Source: Cyclobacterium lianum
GTDB taxonomy: Bacteria; Bacteroidota; Bacteroidia; Cytophagales; Cyclobacteriaceae
Length of the DNA stretch: 64,000 bases
Assembly (NCBI RefSeq): GCF_900143075.1
Contig: NZ_FRCY01000004.1
Location: 186,001 to 250,000 of the forward strand
Direction of reading: 5' to 3'
The notes below the pieces were generated by a model. The model had not been told where the DNA came from. It saw only the letters and a list, made by a program, of their open reading frames with translations, and did no database searches. Numbering within the stretch: position 1 is the first letter of the stretch; every line of letters starts with the position of its first letter. Shown piece by piece: positions 1-8,910 of this stretch. Position numbers and translations under genes: made by a program.

Positions 1-1
1 G

Positions 2-3000
2 GAGACCATCCCTGAAAAGTTTGGCGACCCAACTATGGGCCCTATTTCTACAGGCTTGGGCCAGATCTATGAATATACCATCCAACCGAAACCGGGTTAT
101 GACACAGTCTACAGCCCGATGGAACTGCGAACCATTCAGGATTGGATCGTAAAAAGACAACTCACCTTGCTTGATGGTGTGGTGGAGGTCAACTCATTTG
201 GTGGTTACATCAAACAATACGAAGTGGCTATTAATCCTGAAAAGCTCAACGCCATGGATGTGAGCATTTCAGAGGTTTACGGTGCCCTTGCCCGAAATAA
301 CGTAAATACTGGCGGTGCTTACATCGAAAAAAACCGGATGTCCAATTTCATTCGCGGGGAAGGACTGGTGCGCTCTCTGGACGACATACGGAGTATTGTA
401 ATCCGAAACGAAAATGGTATTCCCATCACCATTGATGACGTGGCCGAGAAAGTTCATTTTGGCCACCAGGTGCGCTACGGGGCTTTCACCCGTGATGGTA
501 AAGAAGCCGTAGGAGGCATAATAATGATGCTGAGAGGATCCAACCCTAATGCCGTTATCCAAAACGTGAAAGAGCGCATGGAGGAAGTAGAAAAATCGCT
601 TCCCGAAGGGCTCACGATTGATGCTTTTATCGACCGTAGCGCACTTATAGGGAGAACCACTGATACGGTAAAGAACAACCTGATTGAAGGCGCACTGATC
701 GTAATCTTCGCCTTGGTAATCCTCCTGGGAAGTTTGCGCGGGGGTCTCATTGCGGCCACTACCATTCCGCTTTCTCTGCTCTTTGCCTTCATTTTGATGA
801 AGCAGTTTAACGTTTGGGCCAACCTGATGAGCCTGGGCGCTATTGACTTCGGGATTATCATTGATGGGGCAGTGATTATCATTGAAGGAACAGTTTACGA
901 AATCCAGAAACGTATTCGGTCAGGGAAAATCAAGTTCAACCAGAGAGTAATGGATGAGGTAGCTTATGAGTCCGGCAGCACAATGATGGGTTCAGCCTTT
1001 TTCGGACAGATTATCATCCTGATTGTATTTGCCCCTATTCTTTTCCTCACAGGTGTGGAAGGTAAAATGTTCCAGCCCATGGCCTATACCTTTGGATTTG
1101 CCATGATAGGTGCTATAGTCTTGTGCCTCACTTACGTTCCCATGATGTCTGCCCTTTTCATGAAACCCATCCAAAACAGAAAGAACTGGTTTGGCCGATT
1201 TGAACGCTGGCTGGAAAAAATCAGTGATAAAGTCATTGGTGGCATTCATTGGGCCTATCTGCCCTTACTCAAAAGTGCACTCCGGTTTAAAACAATGGTA
1301 ATTATCGTTGCTGTTGTTCTGCTCGGCATAGCGGGCTATACCTTTTCCCGAATGGGAGGAGAATTTGTACCCCAACTGGATGAAGGTGATATCGCCATGC
1401 AGGCATTGATAAGGCCGGGAAGTTCGCTGAGTGAGGCAACAGATGTTTCCTATAAAATTGAGAACCTGTTACTGGAGAATTTCCCTGAAATCAAAACCGT
1501 AACAGCTCGCATAGGTGTGGCCGACATTCCTACCGACCCTATGCCAATGGATATTGCCGATATGTACCTCATTCTGGAAAAAGACCGGGATAAGTGGACT
1601 ACGGCAGAAACGAAGGAAGGGCTTATTGACGAAATCAAGGAACTGCTTGAAGAGCGGTTGACTGGTGTCAACCTTGTGTTCACACAACCTGTGGAACTTC
1701 GATTCAATGAACTTTTGGAGGGAGTGCGCGAAGACATTGCTGTCAAGCTCTATGGTGAAGACCTGGATGTATTGGCTACCAAAGTTCAGGAAATGGCCGA
1801 TATTATTGAGACCGTGCCGGGTGCAGGTGATGTGAATGCCGAACGAACTTCGGGTTTGCCTCAAATGACCGTGCGCTATAACCGCAAGAAAATGGCACAA
1901 TACGGGTTGGACATTGAAAAGGTGAACGCCTACATCAGTTCTGCTTTTGCAGGTGGAAAGGCAGGGGTGATTTTTGAAGGCGAAAAACGCTTTGATCTGG
2001 TCATCCGTTTTGATGAGGCCCACCGCCAAGGTATAGACGATCTGCGCACCCTGTATATCGACCTTGAGAACGGAACACAAATTCCCATCAAAGAAATAGC
2101 TGACATAAGTTACCAACCAGGCCCGATGCAGATTAGCCGCGACAATACCTACCGTAGGACTTACGTAGGTGTAAACGTGCGAGGCAGGGATGTGGAGTCG
2201 GTAGTAAATGACATACAGGCTAAATTGGATGATCAATTGGATTTACCATCTGGCTATTATATTACGTATGGTGGCGAATTTGAGAATTTACAGAGTGCCA
2301 AAAAACGGCTCACTATTGTAGTGCCCATTGCACTCTTTTTGATTTTCGTGCTGCTCTATTTTGCACTAAAGTCATTTTCGCAATCCATTATGATCTACAT
2401 GGCCATTCCCCTGGCAGCCATAGGGGGCGTTTTTGCCTTGTGGATGAGAGATATGCCATTTAGTATTTCAGCCGGTGTTGGATTTATCGTGCTGTTTGGT
2501 GTAGCTGTATTGAATGGTTTGGTTCTGATCAACCGCTTCAATTCCCTCAAAGAAGAAGGGGTGACCAGCTTAAAGGATCGAATTTTGACCGGTACCAAAG
2601 AAAGGATTCGCCCCATCATGCTTACTGCAACCACGGATATATTCGGTTTCCTGCCTATGGCTTTCTCGGCATCTGCCGGAGCGGAAGTGCAACGGCCTTT
2701 GGCCACCGTAGTAATTGGTGGAATGCTGTCGGCTACACTTCTTACGCTGGTTGTACTGCCTGTACTCTATACCTTCGTTGAGAAACGCAGGGAAAAGAAA
2801 ATCGGAAACCAGGGGCATAAAACAGCTCTGAACACCATCGTTCTACTCATTGGTTTAGGTAGTTTTCTTGGCTTTTCCCAATCTGCACACGCACAGGGAA
2901 TAAACCCGGATACCTTGCAAAGCATTTCCCTTGAAGGTGCCCAAAATCGGGCTGTTGAGTATTTCCCGCAAGTGAAGGCCAAAAGGCTGCAAATAGAAAG

Positions 3001-4060
3001 TGAGGAAGCCTTGAAGAAAACCGCATGGGATTTTGGGAACACCCAAATTTTCACGGGAGCGGAAGAAGCAAGCAGCAATACTGATGGAGTTTATACGCGG
3101 ATAGGGGTTCAACAACAAAATATTGATGTTTTTGGAATTGCTCCACGACTGCGCTTGCAAAAGGAACGGGTCGCCCTTGCCGAAAGCGCTCTCGACCTGT
3201 CATTAACAGAGCTTAAACGAGAAGTGAAGTTGGCCTGGGGCCAGGTTTACACCGCTAAAAACACCTACCAGGTGTACAACCGTTTGGATTCGCTCTTTAC
3301 CGATATAGAACGAGCGGCAGATGTGAGGTTGGAAGTAGAAGAAACTTCTAAACTGGCCTATTTGGCCACTAAAAACCAGGCCAATGAAGTGCGCATCCAA
3401 AAGGAACAGGCCTATCGCGATTACCTGGGCGCTTTGCAGCGGCTCAACTTATGGCTGGTCAGCGATACCCTTTATACAGTACCGGATGTGCCCAGTGAGC
3501 AATTGACCGGGATCCTTAATTATGACTTGGATTCCCTAAGTACTCACCCTTTGCTTAATGTGTATCAACAGCAAATAAAAGTGGCCGATGCTCGAATAAA
3601 GGAAAGAAGATCGGAGTTTTTGCCCAAGTTACAAGGACAGTATGGCTGGCAAGAAGTTGGGGGGCAAACCGGGTTTTACACCTACCAAATAGGCATACAA
3701 ATCCCCTTGTTTTTTGGGCCCGAGCTGGGCCGTACGCAAGAGGCTAAAATCCAGCGCGAAATTGCCACGGAAAATCTCAGGCAGAACCAGCTTCAACTCA
3801 ATGCCGAGTACCAATCCATGCGGGAAGAATACCTGAAATGGCGTAACTCATGGATTTACTATCGTGACCAGGCATTGCCGCTGGCACGCGAGCAAAGACA
3901 AGGTTCGATAACGGCTTACCGAGAAGGCGCAATAGACTATGTAAGTTTTTTGCAAAACATAAGGGACGCTATCCGCATAGAAGTGGATTCATGGAATGCT
4001 TTGGGCAATTACCTGGACAGCCGCTATGAACTCGAATACTATTTACAAACAACAAACTAA
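2..4060 (+). CDS. CzcA-type heavy-metal RND permease fused to a TolC-like outer-membrane channel (5' end cut by window)
   Basis: The frame is open from base 2, so the N-terminus lies outside the window; the first ATG at 35 is internal. The first roughly 910 visible residues are an HME-RND proton antiporter of the inner membrane. The TM4 segment near residue 270 (of the frame counted from base 35) reads GAIDFGIIIDGAVIIIEG and keeps the Asp-Asp-Glu set that marks Zn/Co/Cd/Ni-type CzcA pumps. After the last RND helix (VVLPVLYTFVEKR) comes a hydrophobic stretch ending in SAHAQ that resembles a signal peptide, and then about 390 residues of a TolC/CzcC-like coiled-coil protein. The gene therefore seems to encode pump and outer-membrane channel in one chain, a fusion seen in Bacteroidota. 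It lies 27 bp upstream of its adaptor gene and should be cotranscribed with it. The metal specificity is inferred from the TM4 residues only. Confidence 0.92.
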   Translation, partial: ETIPEKFGDPTMGPISTGLGQIYEYTIQPKPGYDTVYSPMELRTIQDWIVKRQLTLLDGVVEVNSFGGYIKQYEVAINPEKLNAMDVSISEVYGALARNNVNTGGAYIEKNRMSNFIRGEGLVRSLDDIRSIVIRNENGIPITIDDVAEKVHFGHQVRYGAFTRDGKEAVGGIIMMLRGSNPNAVIQNVKERMEEVEKSLPEGLTIDAFIDRSALIGRTTDTVKNNLIEGALIVIFALVILLGSLRGGLIAATTIPLSLLFAFILMKQFNVWANLMSLGAIDFGIIIDGAVIIIEGTVYEIQKRIRSGKIKFNQRVMDEVAYESGSTMMGSAFFGQIIILIVFAPILFLTGVEGKMFQPMAYTFGFAMIGAIVLCLTYVPMMSALFMKPIQNRKNWFGRFERWLEKISDKVIGGIHWAYLPLLKSALRFKTMVIIVAVVLLGIAGYTFSRMGGEFVPQLDEGDIAMQALIRPGSSLSEATDVSYKIENLLLENFPEIKTVTARIGVADIPTDPMPMDIADMYLILEKDRDKWTTAETKEGLIDEIKELLEERLTGVNLVFTQPVELRFNELLEGVREDIAVKLYGEDLDVLATKVQEMADIIETVPGAGDVNAERTSGLPQMTVRYNRKKMAQYGLDIEKVNAYISSAFAGGKAGVIFEGEKRFDLVIRFDEAHRQGIDDLRTLYIDLENGTQIPIKEIADISYQPGPMQISRDNTYRRTYVGVNVRGRDVESVVNDIQAKLDDQLDLPSGYYITYGGEFENLQSAKKRLTIVVPIALFLIFVLLYFALKSFSQSIMIYMAIPLAAIGGVFALWMRDMPFSISAGVGFIVLFGVAVLNGLVLINRFNSLKEEGVTSLKDRILTGTKERIRPIMLTATTDIFGFLPMAFSASAGAEVQRPLATVVIGGMLSATLLTLVVLPVLYTFVEKRREKKIGNQGHKTALNTIVLLIGLGSFLGFSQSAHAQGINPDTLQSISLEGAQNRAVEYFPQVKAKRLQIESEEALKKTAWDFGNTQIFTGAEEASSNTDGVYTRIGVQQQNIDVFGIAPRLRLQKERVALAESALDLSLTELKREVKLAWGQVYTAKNTYQVYNRLDSLFTDIERAADVRLEVEETSKLAYLATKNQANEVRIQKEQAYRDYLGALQRLNLWLVSDTLYTVPDVPSEQLTGILNYDLDSLSTHPLLNVYQQQIKVADARIKERRSEFLPKLQGQYGWQEVGGQTGFYTYQIGIQIPLFFGPELGRTQEAKIQREIATENLRQNQLQLNAEYQSMREEYLKWRNSWIYYRDQALPLAREQRQGSITAYREGAIDYVSFLQNIRDAIRIEVDSWNALGNYLDSRYELEYYLQTTN

Positions 4061-4087
4061 AACCGGCAACGGATAAAAATAAAAGAC

Positions 4088-5359
4088 ATGAAAAATCAGA
4101 TCATAAAATTATTTGTACTGCTATTTATAGCAGGTTTTGTTTCGGCCTGTGGCAACGAAGGAAATGGTGATGGGCACAATCACGAGGAAGGTGAGCAACA
4201 CGAACCGCACGAAGGCCACGGTGAAGAAGAAGGCCATGAGGGGCATGGCGATGAAGAAGGCGGGCACGAAGGCCACGGGGAAGAAGGAATGGGCGAAGTT
4301 CATTTGTCCAACCTGAAATTTAAGAGCCTGGGAATGAAAGTGGACACTATGCCCACTCGCCCCATATCGGGCGTGGTAGAAGCCAATGGCCAGTTGGAAG
4401 TGCCACCCCAGCACGAGGCCACAGTTACAGCGATAGTTGGAGGTAACATTACCTCCATCAAGGTGATCGAAGGGGACAAAGTCAACAAAGGCCAGGTGCT
4501 GGCATACCTGTCTCATCCTGACCTTATTGAAATTCAAACCAAATACATCACGGCCTACAACCGCAGCGAATACCTGGAGCAGGAATACAACCGGCAAAAG
4601 AAGCTGTACGAGGAAGAGGTAGGTTCAGGCAAAACCTTTCAGGAGACCAAGTCTGACTATCAATCCATGAAAGGAGAAGTAAAGGGCTACGAAGCCCAAC
4701 TGCGCCAGTTGAACCTGAAGGTAGAGAAAATCAGGAATGGCGATGTGTATGAGCAGGTACCGGTGGTAAGTCCCATAGATGGCTACATTGAAAAAGTGTT
4801 GATCCAGTTAGGTCAGTACATTCAGCCGCAAACGGGAATGTTCACAATTGTCAATACCAAACATATTCATGCTGACCTTATGGTATTCGAAAAAGATGTG
4901 TACAAAGTGAAAGAAGGACAAAAAATTTCATTCACTGTAGAATCCGTGCCCGGTTCCCGCCTTACGGCCAAAATTTATTCGGTGGGCAAACAATTTGAAC
5001 AAAACCCCAAAGCGGTTCACGTCCACGCAGAAATTGAGCAAAAGAAGGAATTCCTGATTCCGGGCATGTACATCAACGGAAAAATCTACACGGAAAATAA
5101 GGCTGTAAAAGCCCTGCCGGAAGGAGCTATTATCGAGGAAGAAGGCCAACCCTATATCTTCATTGCCGAACAGCACAATGAAGACGGTGAGACGGAGTGG
5201 ACCTTTAAACCGGTGGAAATACGTACCGGTATTGCCGATGAGGGTTGGGTGGAAATAGACCTGCTGGAACCACTTCCCAAAGGAACTAAAGTAGCCTGGA
5301 ACAATGCCTATTACCTGATTGGGGAGATGAAGAAAGGAGAATTGGGAGACGATGATTAA
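4088..5359 (+). CDS. CzcB-like periplasmic adaptor (membrane fusion) lipoprotein
   Basis: This 423-residue protein has a lipoprotein signal (FIAGFVSAC, with Cys at about residue 21) followed by an extreme His/Glu/Gly-rich tract at about residues 28-68, a likely metal-binding or metal-buffering segment. The remainder is a typical adaptor: barrel-sandwich (biotinyl-lipoyl-like) halves around IEGDKVNKGQVLAYLSHPDL and SPIDGYIEKVLIQLGQYI, an alpha-hairpin between them, and a beta-barrel. It should link the upstream RND permease to the outer-membrane channel domain carried by the same fusion protein. The position just behind the pump supports one operon. The metal is probably a divalent ion such as Zn, Co or Cd, inferred from the partner pump. 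Confidence 0.9.
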   Translation: MKNQIIKLFVLLFIAGFVSACGNEGNGDGHNHEEGEQHEPHEGHGEEEGHEGHGDEEGGHEGHGEEGMGEVHLSNLKFKSLGMKVDTMPTRPISGVVEANGQLEVPPQHEATVTAIVGGNITSIKVIEGDKVNKGQVLAYLSHPDLIEIQTKYITAYNRSEYLEQEYNRQKKLYEEEVGSGKTFQETKSDYQSMKGEVKGYEAQLRQLNLKVEKIRNGDVYEQVPVVSPIDGYIEKVLIQLGQYIQPQTGMFTIVNTKHIHADLMVFEKDVYKVKEGQKISFTVESVPGSRLTAKIYSVGKQFEQNPKAVHVHAEIEQKKEFLIPGMYINGKIYTENKAVKALPEGAIIEEEGQPYIFIAEQHNEDGETEWTFKPVEIRTGIADEGWVEIDLLEPLPKGTKVAWNNAYYLIGEMKKGELGDDD

Positions 5360-5467
5360 ATGCTAAGTTGGAAATAGGCAAGTTGGCACACTTACAATAC
5401 AGTAGCCAACTGTCTTTTTCCCTTTGCCAACTTTATTAATGAATTAGAAATTTAAACAACTAAAAAG

Positions 5468-5809
5468 ATGAAAGAAATAAAAGCATTTATAAAACCTAAA
5501 AGAGTGCAGGTAGTGGTAAAGTCTCTGCGGGATGCAGGCTTTGAAAGTGTCACACTATCCAAAGGAGAAGGTACGGGGGCTCATAAAGAGCCAGATGCAT
5601 CTCCTTCTCTGGATTTTCATTTTACCGATAGCCCGATAGTAAAGCTGGAGTTGGTTTGTCAAAATGAAGAAGTGGAAAAAGCAGTACAATTAATATGCGG
5701 CAAGGCCAAAACACCAGAGCCGGGCGATGGGATCATTTACGTCTCTGAAATAGATGATGCGTATAGAATAAAGACCGGAAAGTCTATCAAAAGATTTGAT
5801 ATGAAGTAG
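5468..5809 (+). CDS. PII-like protein of the heavy-metal-efflux-linked group
   Basis: This 113-residue protein has the length and layout of the GlnB/PII family: MKEIKAFIKPKRVQVVVKSL at the N-terminus matches the first beta strand and helix, and a C-terminal segment reads GDGIIYVSEIDDAYRIKTG, the PII B/C-loop region. The T-loop region (about residues 36-55) is unlike that of nitrogen-regulatory GlnB and lacks the usual uridylylated Tyr context. A PII subgroup (often called PII-NG) is known to be encoded next to heavy-metal RND pumps, and the gene is placed exactly so here. A role in sensing nucleotide or metal state for the pump is inference. It lies between the adaptor and a CDF exporter. Confidence 0.85.
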   Translation: MKEIKAFIKPKRVQVVVKSLRDAGFESVTLSKGEGTGAHKEPDASPSLDFHFTDSPIVKLELVCQNEEVEKAVQLICGKAKTPEPGDGIIYVSEIDDAYRIKTGKSIKRFDMK

Positions 5810-5831
5810 ATTAATTTAAGTCCGATATAGT

Positions 5832-6626
5832 ATGAAAAAGACCACTTTCCATATCAGCAAAATGGACTGCCCATCAGAGGAGCAGATGATAAGAATGAAA
5901 CTGGAACCTTATAAAGAGGTAAAGCAGCTTTCTTTTGACATTCCCAACCGTAAACTGGAGGTATATCACACGGAAGAAGTAGACAAGATCCATCAGGCCA
6001 TTAGCGAACTCAAACTCAACGACCGGCTGGAAAACACAGAAGATGAAGCTGAGTTGCCGTTGGCTACTGACGACTCCCAACAGCGAAAAATACTTTGGTG
6101 GGTGCTGGGCATCAATTTCGGGTTCTTTGTTGTAGAGATGACTACTGGATGGATTTCCAACTCTATGGGCCTGATAGCCGACTCATTGGATATGCTGGCA
6201 GATTCCATCGTTTATGCACTAAGCCTGTTTGCAGTTGGTGGTGCTGTTTCCAGAAAGAAGAAAGTCGCCAAATTCAGCGGTTATTTTCAAATGGGATTGG
6301 CGCTCTTAGGCTTCTCAGAAGTATTGCGGAGATTTTTCAGCGAAAGCGAAACACCGCTGTTTCAATGGATGATAGTTATAGCAATTCTGGCCCTTATCGG
6401 CAACTTGGTTTCCCTATGGTTGATCAATAAAGCCAAAAGCGATGAAGCGCACATGCAGGCCAGCGCCATATTCACTTCCAACGACATTATTGTTAATGGC
6501 GGAGTGATCCTGGCCGGTGTAATGGTTTATTTTCTAAACAGCAAATGGCCTGACCTGTTAATTGGTGGAATCGTGTTCGCCTTTGTGATGCGGGGCGCTA
6601 TTCGCATTTTAAAACTTTCTAAATAA
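5832..6626 (+). CDS. CDF-family cation exporter with N-terminal HMA-like domain
   Basis: The 264-residue protein begins with a short ferredoxin-like domain (residues 1-70) carrying the motif KMDCPSEE, a single-Cys variant of the HMA metal-binding loop. A cation-diffusion-facilitator membrane domain follows. The metal-site signatures are visible as NSMGLIADSLDMLADS in TM2 (about residues 115-130) and FTSNDIIVNGG in TM5 (about residues 210-225). The protein should export a divalent cation from the cytoplasm by proton antiport. The gene is 22 bp after the PII-like gene and 21 bp before a DUF3703 gene, so it is part of the same operon. The one-Cys HMA loop may have a regulatory rather than a transfer role; that is inference. 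Confidence 0.88.
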   Translation: MKKTTFHISKMDCPSEEQMIRMKLEPYKEVKQLSFDIPNRKLEVYHTEEVDKIHQAISELKLNDRLENTEDEAELPLATDDSQQRKILWWVLGINFGFFVVEMTTGWISNSMGLIADSLDMLADSIVYALSLFAVGGAVSRKKKVAKFSGYFQMGLALLGFSEVLRRFFSESETPLFQWMIVIAILALIGNLVSLWLINKAKSDEAHMQASAIFTSNDIIVNGGVILAGVMVYFLNSKWPDLLIGGIVFAFVMRGAIRILKLSK

Positions 6627-6647
6627 TAAGAGAATTAAGCAAATAAT

Positions 6648-7031
6648 ATGAAACTCAACACCATTATGCCTGCCAGGTTACAGCCCTACTTCGAACAGGA
6701 GCTTAGAGCATATCGGGCTGCCCTGGAAAAGAACCAATTCAGCATTGCCTGGAGACACCTTGAACGGGCACATATAATAGGCCAGGCTTATCCCTGGGAA
6801 CACAGCTATGTGCATTGGAAGATGCTTTTCTTTGGTATCAGAATTAAAAGTACCAAAGAGGTGATAGGACAAATACCACGATTACTGGTGGGAGGCGTAA
6901 AATCTTTTGTTGGAAAAATTCCTGTAGGCAATACAGGCGGGGCCAATGTACCACCTTTAAAACCCTTGCCAATCGACAAAGATATTCTCGAAATATTCAC
7001 CAAAGCAGGCTCGCATAATTATGGCTCATGA
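6648..7031 (+). CDS. DUF3703 family protein
   Basis: This small soluble protein of 127 residues has the DUF3703 pattern: a helical N-terminus with Arg-Ala repeats, AWRHLERAHIIGQAYPWEH at about residues 35-53, and a further HWKM. Its several conserved His residues could bind metal. No biochemical role is known to me. In Bacteroidota and Proteobacteria such genes sit beside CDF/Czc and mercury genes, and the same holds here. The stop overlaps the start of the next CDF gene by 11 bases, which indicates translational coupling. The C-terminal part (about residues 90-127) is Gly/Pro-rich and probably disordered. Confidence 0.8.
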   Translation: MKLNTIMPARLQPYFEQELRAYRAALEKNQFSIAWRHLERAHIIGQAYPWEHSYVHWKMLFFGIRIKSTKEVIGQIPRLLVGGVKSFVGKIPVGNTGGANVPPLKPLPIDKDILEIFTKAGSHNYGS

Positions 7032-7902
7032 TCATTCACATCAGCATGGAGGCGGCACCAAAAATCTGAAGATTGCCTTCTTCATCAATGTAGGCTTCAC
7101 CATACTGGAAATTATCGGGGGTTTTTTCACAAACAGTATTGCCATAATCTCCGATGCGCTACACGATCTGGGCGATAGCCTATCATTAGGGCTCGCTTGG
7201 TATCTAGAAAAGAAAGCTTCCAAAGAAGGCTCAACCAATAAATTTAGTTTCGGCTATGCTCGTTTCCGGTTATTAGGTGCTTTAGTAAATGCGCTCGTGC
7301 TTATCGGAGGTTCGGTTTATATTATTATCGAAGCAATTGCCCGGCTCCAAAACCCTGAGCCGGTGAAATCGCTCTGGATGATCGGCATCGCTATTATTGG
7401 AGTGGGCGCAAATGGCTATGCTGCCTGGCGGACAAAAGGTGCCACCTCTCTAAATGAAAAGGTCATAAGCTGGCACTTATTGGAAGATGTATTGGGTTGG
7501 GTAGCAGTGCTTATCGTTTCAATCGTTTTACAATTTAAAGATTGGTATTTTCTCGATCCTGCCCTTTCTATTGGTATAACTTTATTCATCCTGTATGGTG
7601 TTGGCCGTAGGTTGTGGGATACGGTTCATCTTATCCTGCAAGGAGTTCCAGAAGAAATTGACCTGGAAGAAGTGCAATCGATACTACGAAATGTAGAACA
7701 CGTGCAGTCTATCCATCACACCCATGTCTGGTCACTGGATGGGGAGCACCATGTATTAACAACTCATCTGGTGTTGGAAAACATAACCAATTACCATCAA
7801 ATCGATACCGTACGGGAGAAGGCTCTGGAGGCTTTGAATGATTATGACTTTTTGCATCACACGGTTCAGGTGGAGATTGATCCGGAAACTTGCAAGATTT
7901 GA
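7021..7902 (+). CDS. CDF-family zinc/cadmium/cobalt exporter (CzcD/ZitB type)
   Basis: The 293-residue protein starts with a His-rich motif (MAHDHSHQHGGG) and has six predicted membrane segments. The CDF metal-site signatures are clear: SIAIISDALHDLGDSLSLG in TM2 (about residues 40-58) and SWHLLEDVLGWVAV in TM5 (about residues 143-156), giving the His/Asp pattern of zinc-type CDFs. The cytoplasmic C-terminal domain carries HHTHVWSLDGEHHVLTTHLV, the usual dimerising metal-binding ferredoxin-like fold. It moves Zn2+ and related ions out by proton exchange. It overlaps the DUF3703 gene by 11 bases and closes the first efflux operon. Confidence 0.93.
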   Translation: MAHDHSHQHGGGTKNLKIAFFINVGFTILEIIGGFFTNSIAIISDALHDLGDSLSLGLAWYLEKKASKEGSTNKFSFGYARFRLLGALVNALVLIGGSVYIIIEAIARLQNPEPVKSLWMIGIAIIGVGANGYAAWRTKGATSLNEKVISWHLLEDVLGWVAVLIVSIVLQFKDWYFLDPALSIGITLFILYGVGRRLWDTVHLILQGVPEEIDLEEVQSILRNVEHVQSIHHTHVWSLDGEHHVLTTHLVLENITNYHQIDTVREKALEALNDYDFLHHTVQVEIDPETCKI

Positions 7903-7991
7903 TATCGTTTCCAGATTCGGGATGCCATTTGGATGATCGCTATCTGCTAATTCTGAACATTGACTACTGAAGGTCCTTTATTAATTGTGTT

Positions 7992-8375
7992 GTGCTTGAA
8001 ATTCTTGATTCCACACACAAAAATTACATAGTCTTTAAAGTGGAGGGAGCCGGGACCCCATCTACGTATGAAAAGTTGTATCAAACTTTGACCAATCACT
8101 TCGAAAAATATGGGCCTCTACAGGTTTACGAGGAATTGCTGAATTTCAACTTCAAAGCTTTTTTGTCCTCCTCTATAGGTGTTTATCATAACGTGAAGTA
8201 TGCAAAAGTCTTTGAGGTGGAGCGGCTTGCAATAGTATCAGATGGAAAGTGGGCGAAAATTCTGGTTGCCCTTTGGAAGAAAATTGAATCATTTTGGCCG
8301 TTAACCGCTCAAGAAATCCGCTGATTTTCAAACAAAAAGGCAAAGGAGGCGGAGCAGTGGTTATCATCAAAATAG
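7992..8375 (+). pseudogene. SpoIIAA-like (STAS) protein gene interrupted by an in-frame TGA
   Basis: A GTG start at 7992 gives MLEILDSTHKNYIVFKVEG, the start of the SpoIIAA-like/DUF3478 STAS family, and the conserved core (FEVERLAIVSDGKWAKIL, then FWPLTAQEIR) follows. A TGA at 8322-8324 then stops translation. The same frame continues with FSNKKAKEAEQWLSSK and a TAG at 8373-8375, which matches the usual family ending (IR-aromatic-F...EA-WL). One substitution of an aromatic codon explains the lesion. The product is either a 110-residue truncated protein or the gene is dead. Related genes are often found near metal or stress loci; the role is unknown. Confidence 0.8.
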
Positions 8376-8438
8376 ACCAATTTCTGTTCACTTGTATCGC
8401 AGCTATTCCGGAAAAAGGTTGGAAGTAGTGTATAGGGT

Positions 8439-8457
8439 CGCAATATCATATATTGCG
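8439..8457. promoter_or_regulatory. Candidate ArsR-family operator (perfect 8+3+8 palindrome)
   Basis: CGCAATAT-CAT-ATATTGCG is a perfect inverted repeat lying 16 bases upstream of the -33 box of the promoter that precedes the ArsR-type gene. Its AT-rich dyad, with an ATTGC arm, resembles ArsR/SmtB operators. A second ArsR gene in this window (36514) also has an ATTGCAAT dyad in front of it. Metal-responsive repression from this site is inference. Confidence 0.6.
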
Positions 8458-8472
8458 CTCTTCATTTAATCA

Positions 8473-8504
8473 TTTGCTTAAATAATGGTGCTATAGTATC
8501 TTTG
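8473..8504 (+). promoter_or_regulatory. Bacteroidota-type promoter of the arsR-merTP operon
   Basis: TTTG at 8473-8476 and TATCTTTG at 8497-8504 with a 20-base spacer match the Bacteroidota housekeeping consensus TTTG-N19/20-TAnnTTTG. The ATG of the ArsR gene follows 19 bases after the -7 box, so the leader is very short. Confidence 0.75.
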
Positions 8505-8523
8505 CCAGCAAATAAAAAGCCGA

Positions 8524-8910
8524 ATGACAAAAGCTGATCCCATAAATTGTATACGTGCCGAGGCTGACCAGGCGCAAATTGAAAGAGGAAGGTTTGAGTT
8601 AGAGAAGCTCCAGCCGCAAGTAAATCAATTAGCCTCTGTACTTGCATTGGCGGGAAATGAAGTGCGCCTGAAGATGCTTTACCTCCTCTTTTTAGAACGA
8701 GAACTTTGCCCCTGCGACTTAGCCGACATCCTACAAATGAGCGTTCCTGCTGTTTCGCAGCACCTGCGCAAAATGCGGGTCGGTAGGATTATTATTTCAA
8801 GGAAAGAAGGCAAGACCATCTTCTATTCACTGGAAAATGAAGCATTAAAAGAGTTGAAACCAATGCTGGTAAATCTTCGGGTTCCATCCCTAAAAGAAGC
8901 TACATTATGA
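8524..8910 (+). CDS. ArsR/SmtB-family metalloregulator of the mercury transport genes
   Basis: This 128-residue winged-helix repressor carries the ArsR metal-site motif ELCPCDLADIL at about residues 59-69, followed by the recognition helix MSVPAVSQHLRKMR. An extra conserved Cys lies in the N-terminal NCIR motif (about residues 8-11), which is typical of Bacteroidota ArsR proteins located next to MerTP. The gene overlaps merTP by four bases (ATGA), so the regulator is cotranscribed and probably autoregulated through the palindrome at 8439. Binding of Hg2+ or another soft metal by the Cys pair is inferred. It takes the place of MerR in this lineage. Confidence 0.88.
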   Translation: MTKADPINCIRAEADQAQIERGRFELEKLQPQVNQLASVLALAGNEVRLKMLYLLFLERELCPCDLADILQMSVPAVSQHLRKMRVGRIIISRKEGKTIFYSLENEALKELKPMLVNLRVPSLKEATL

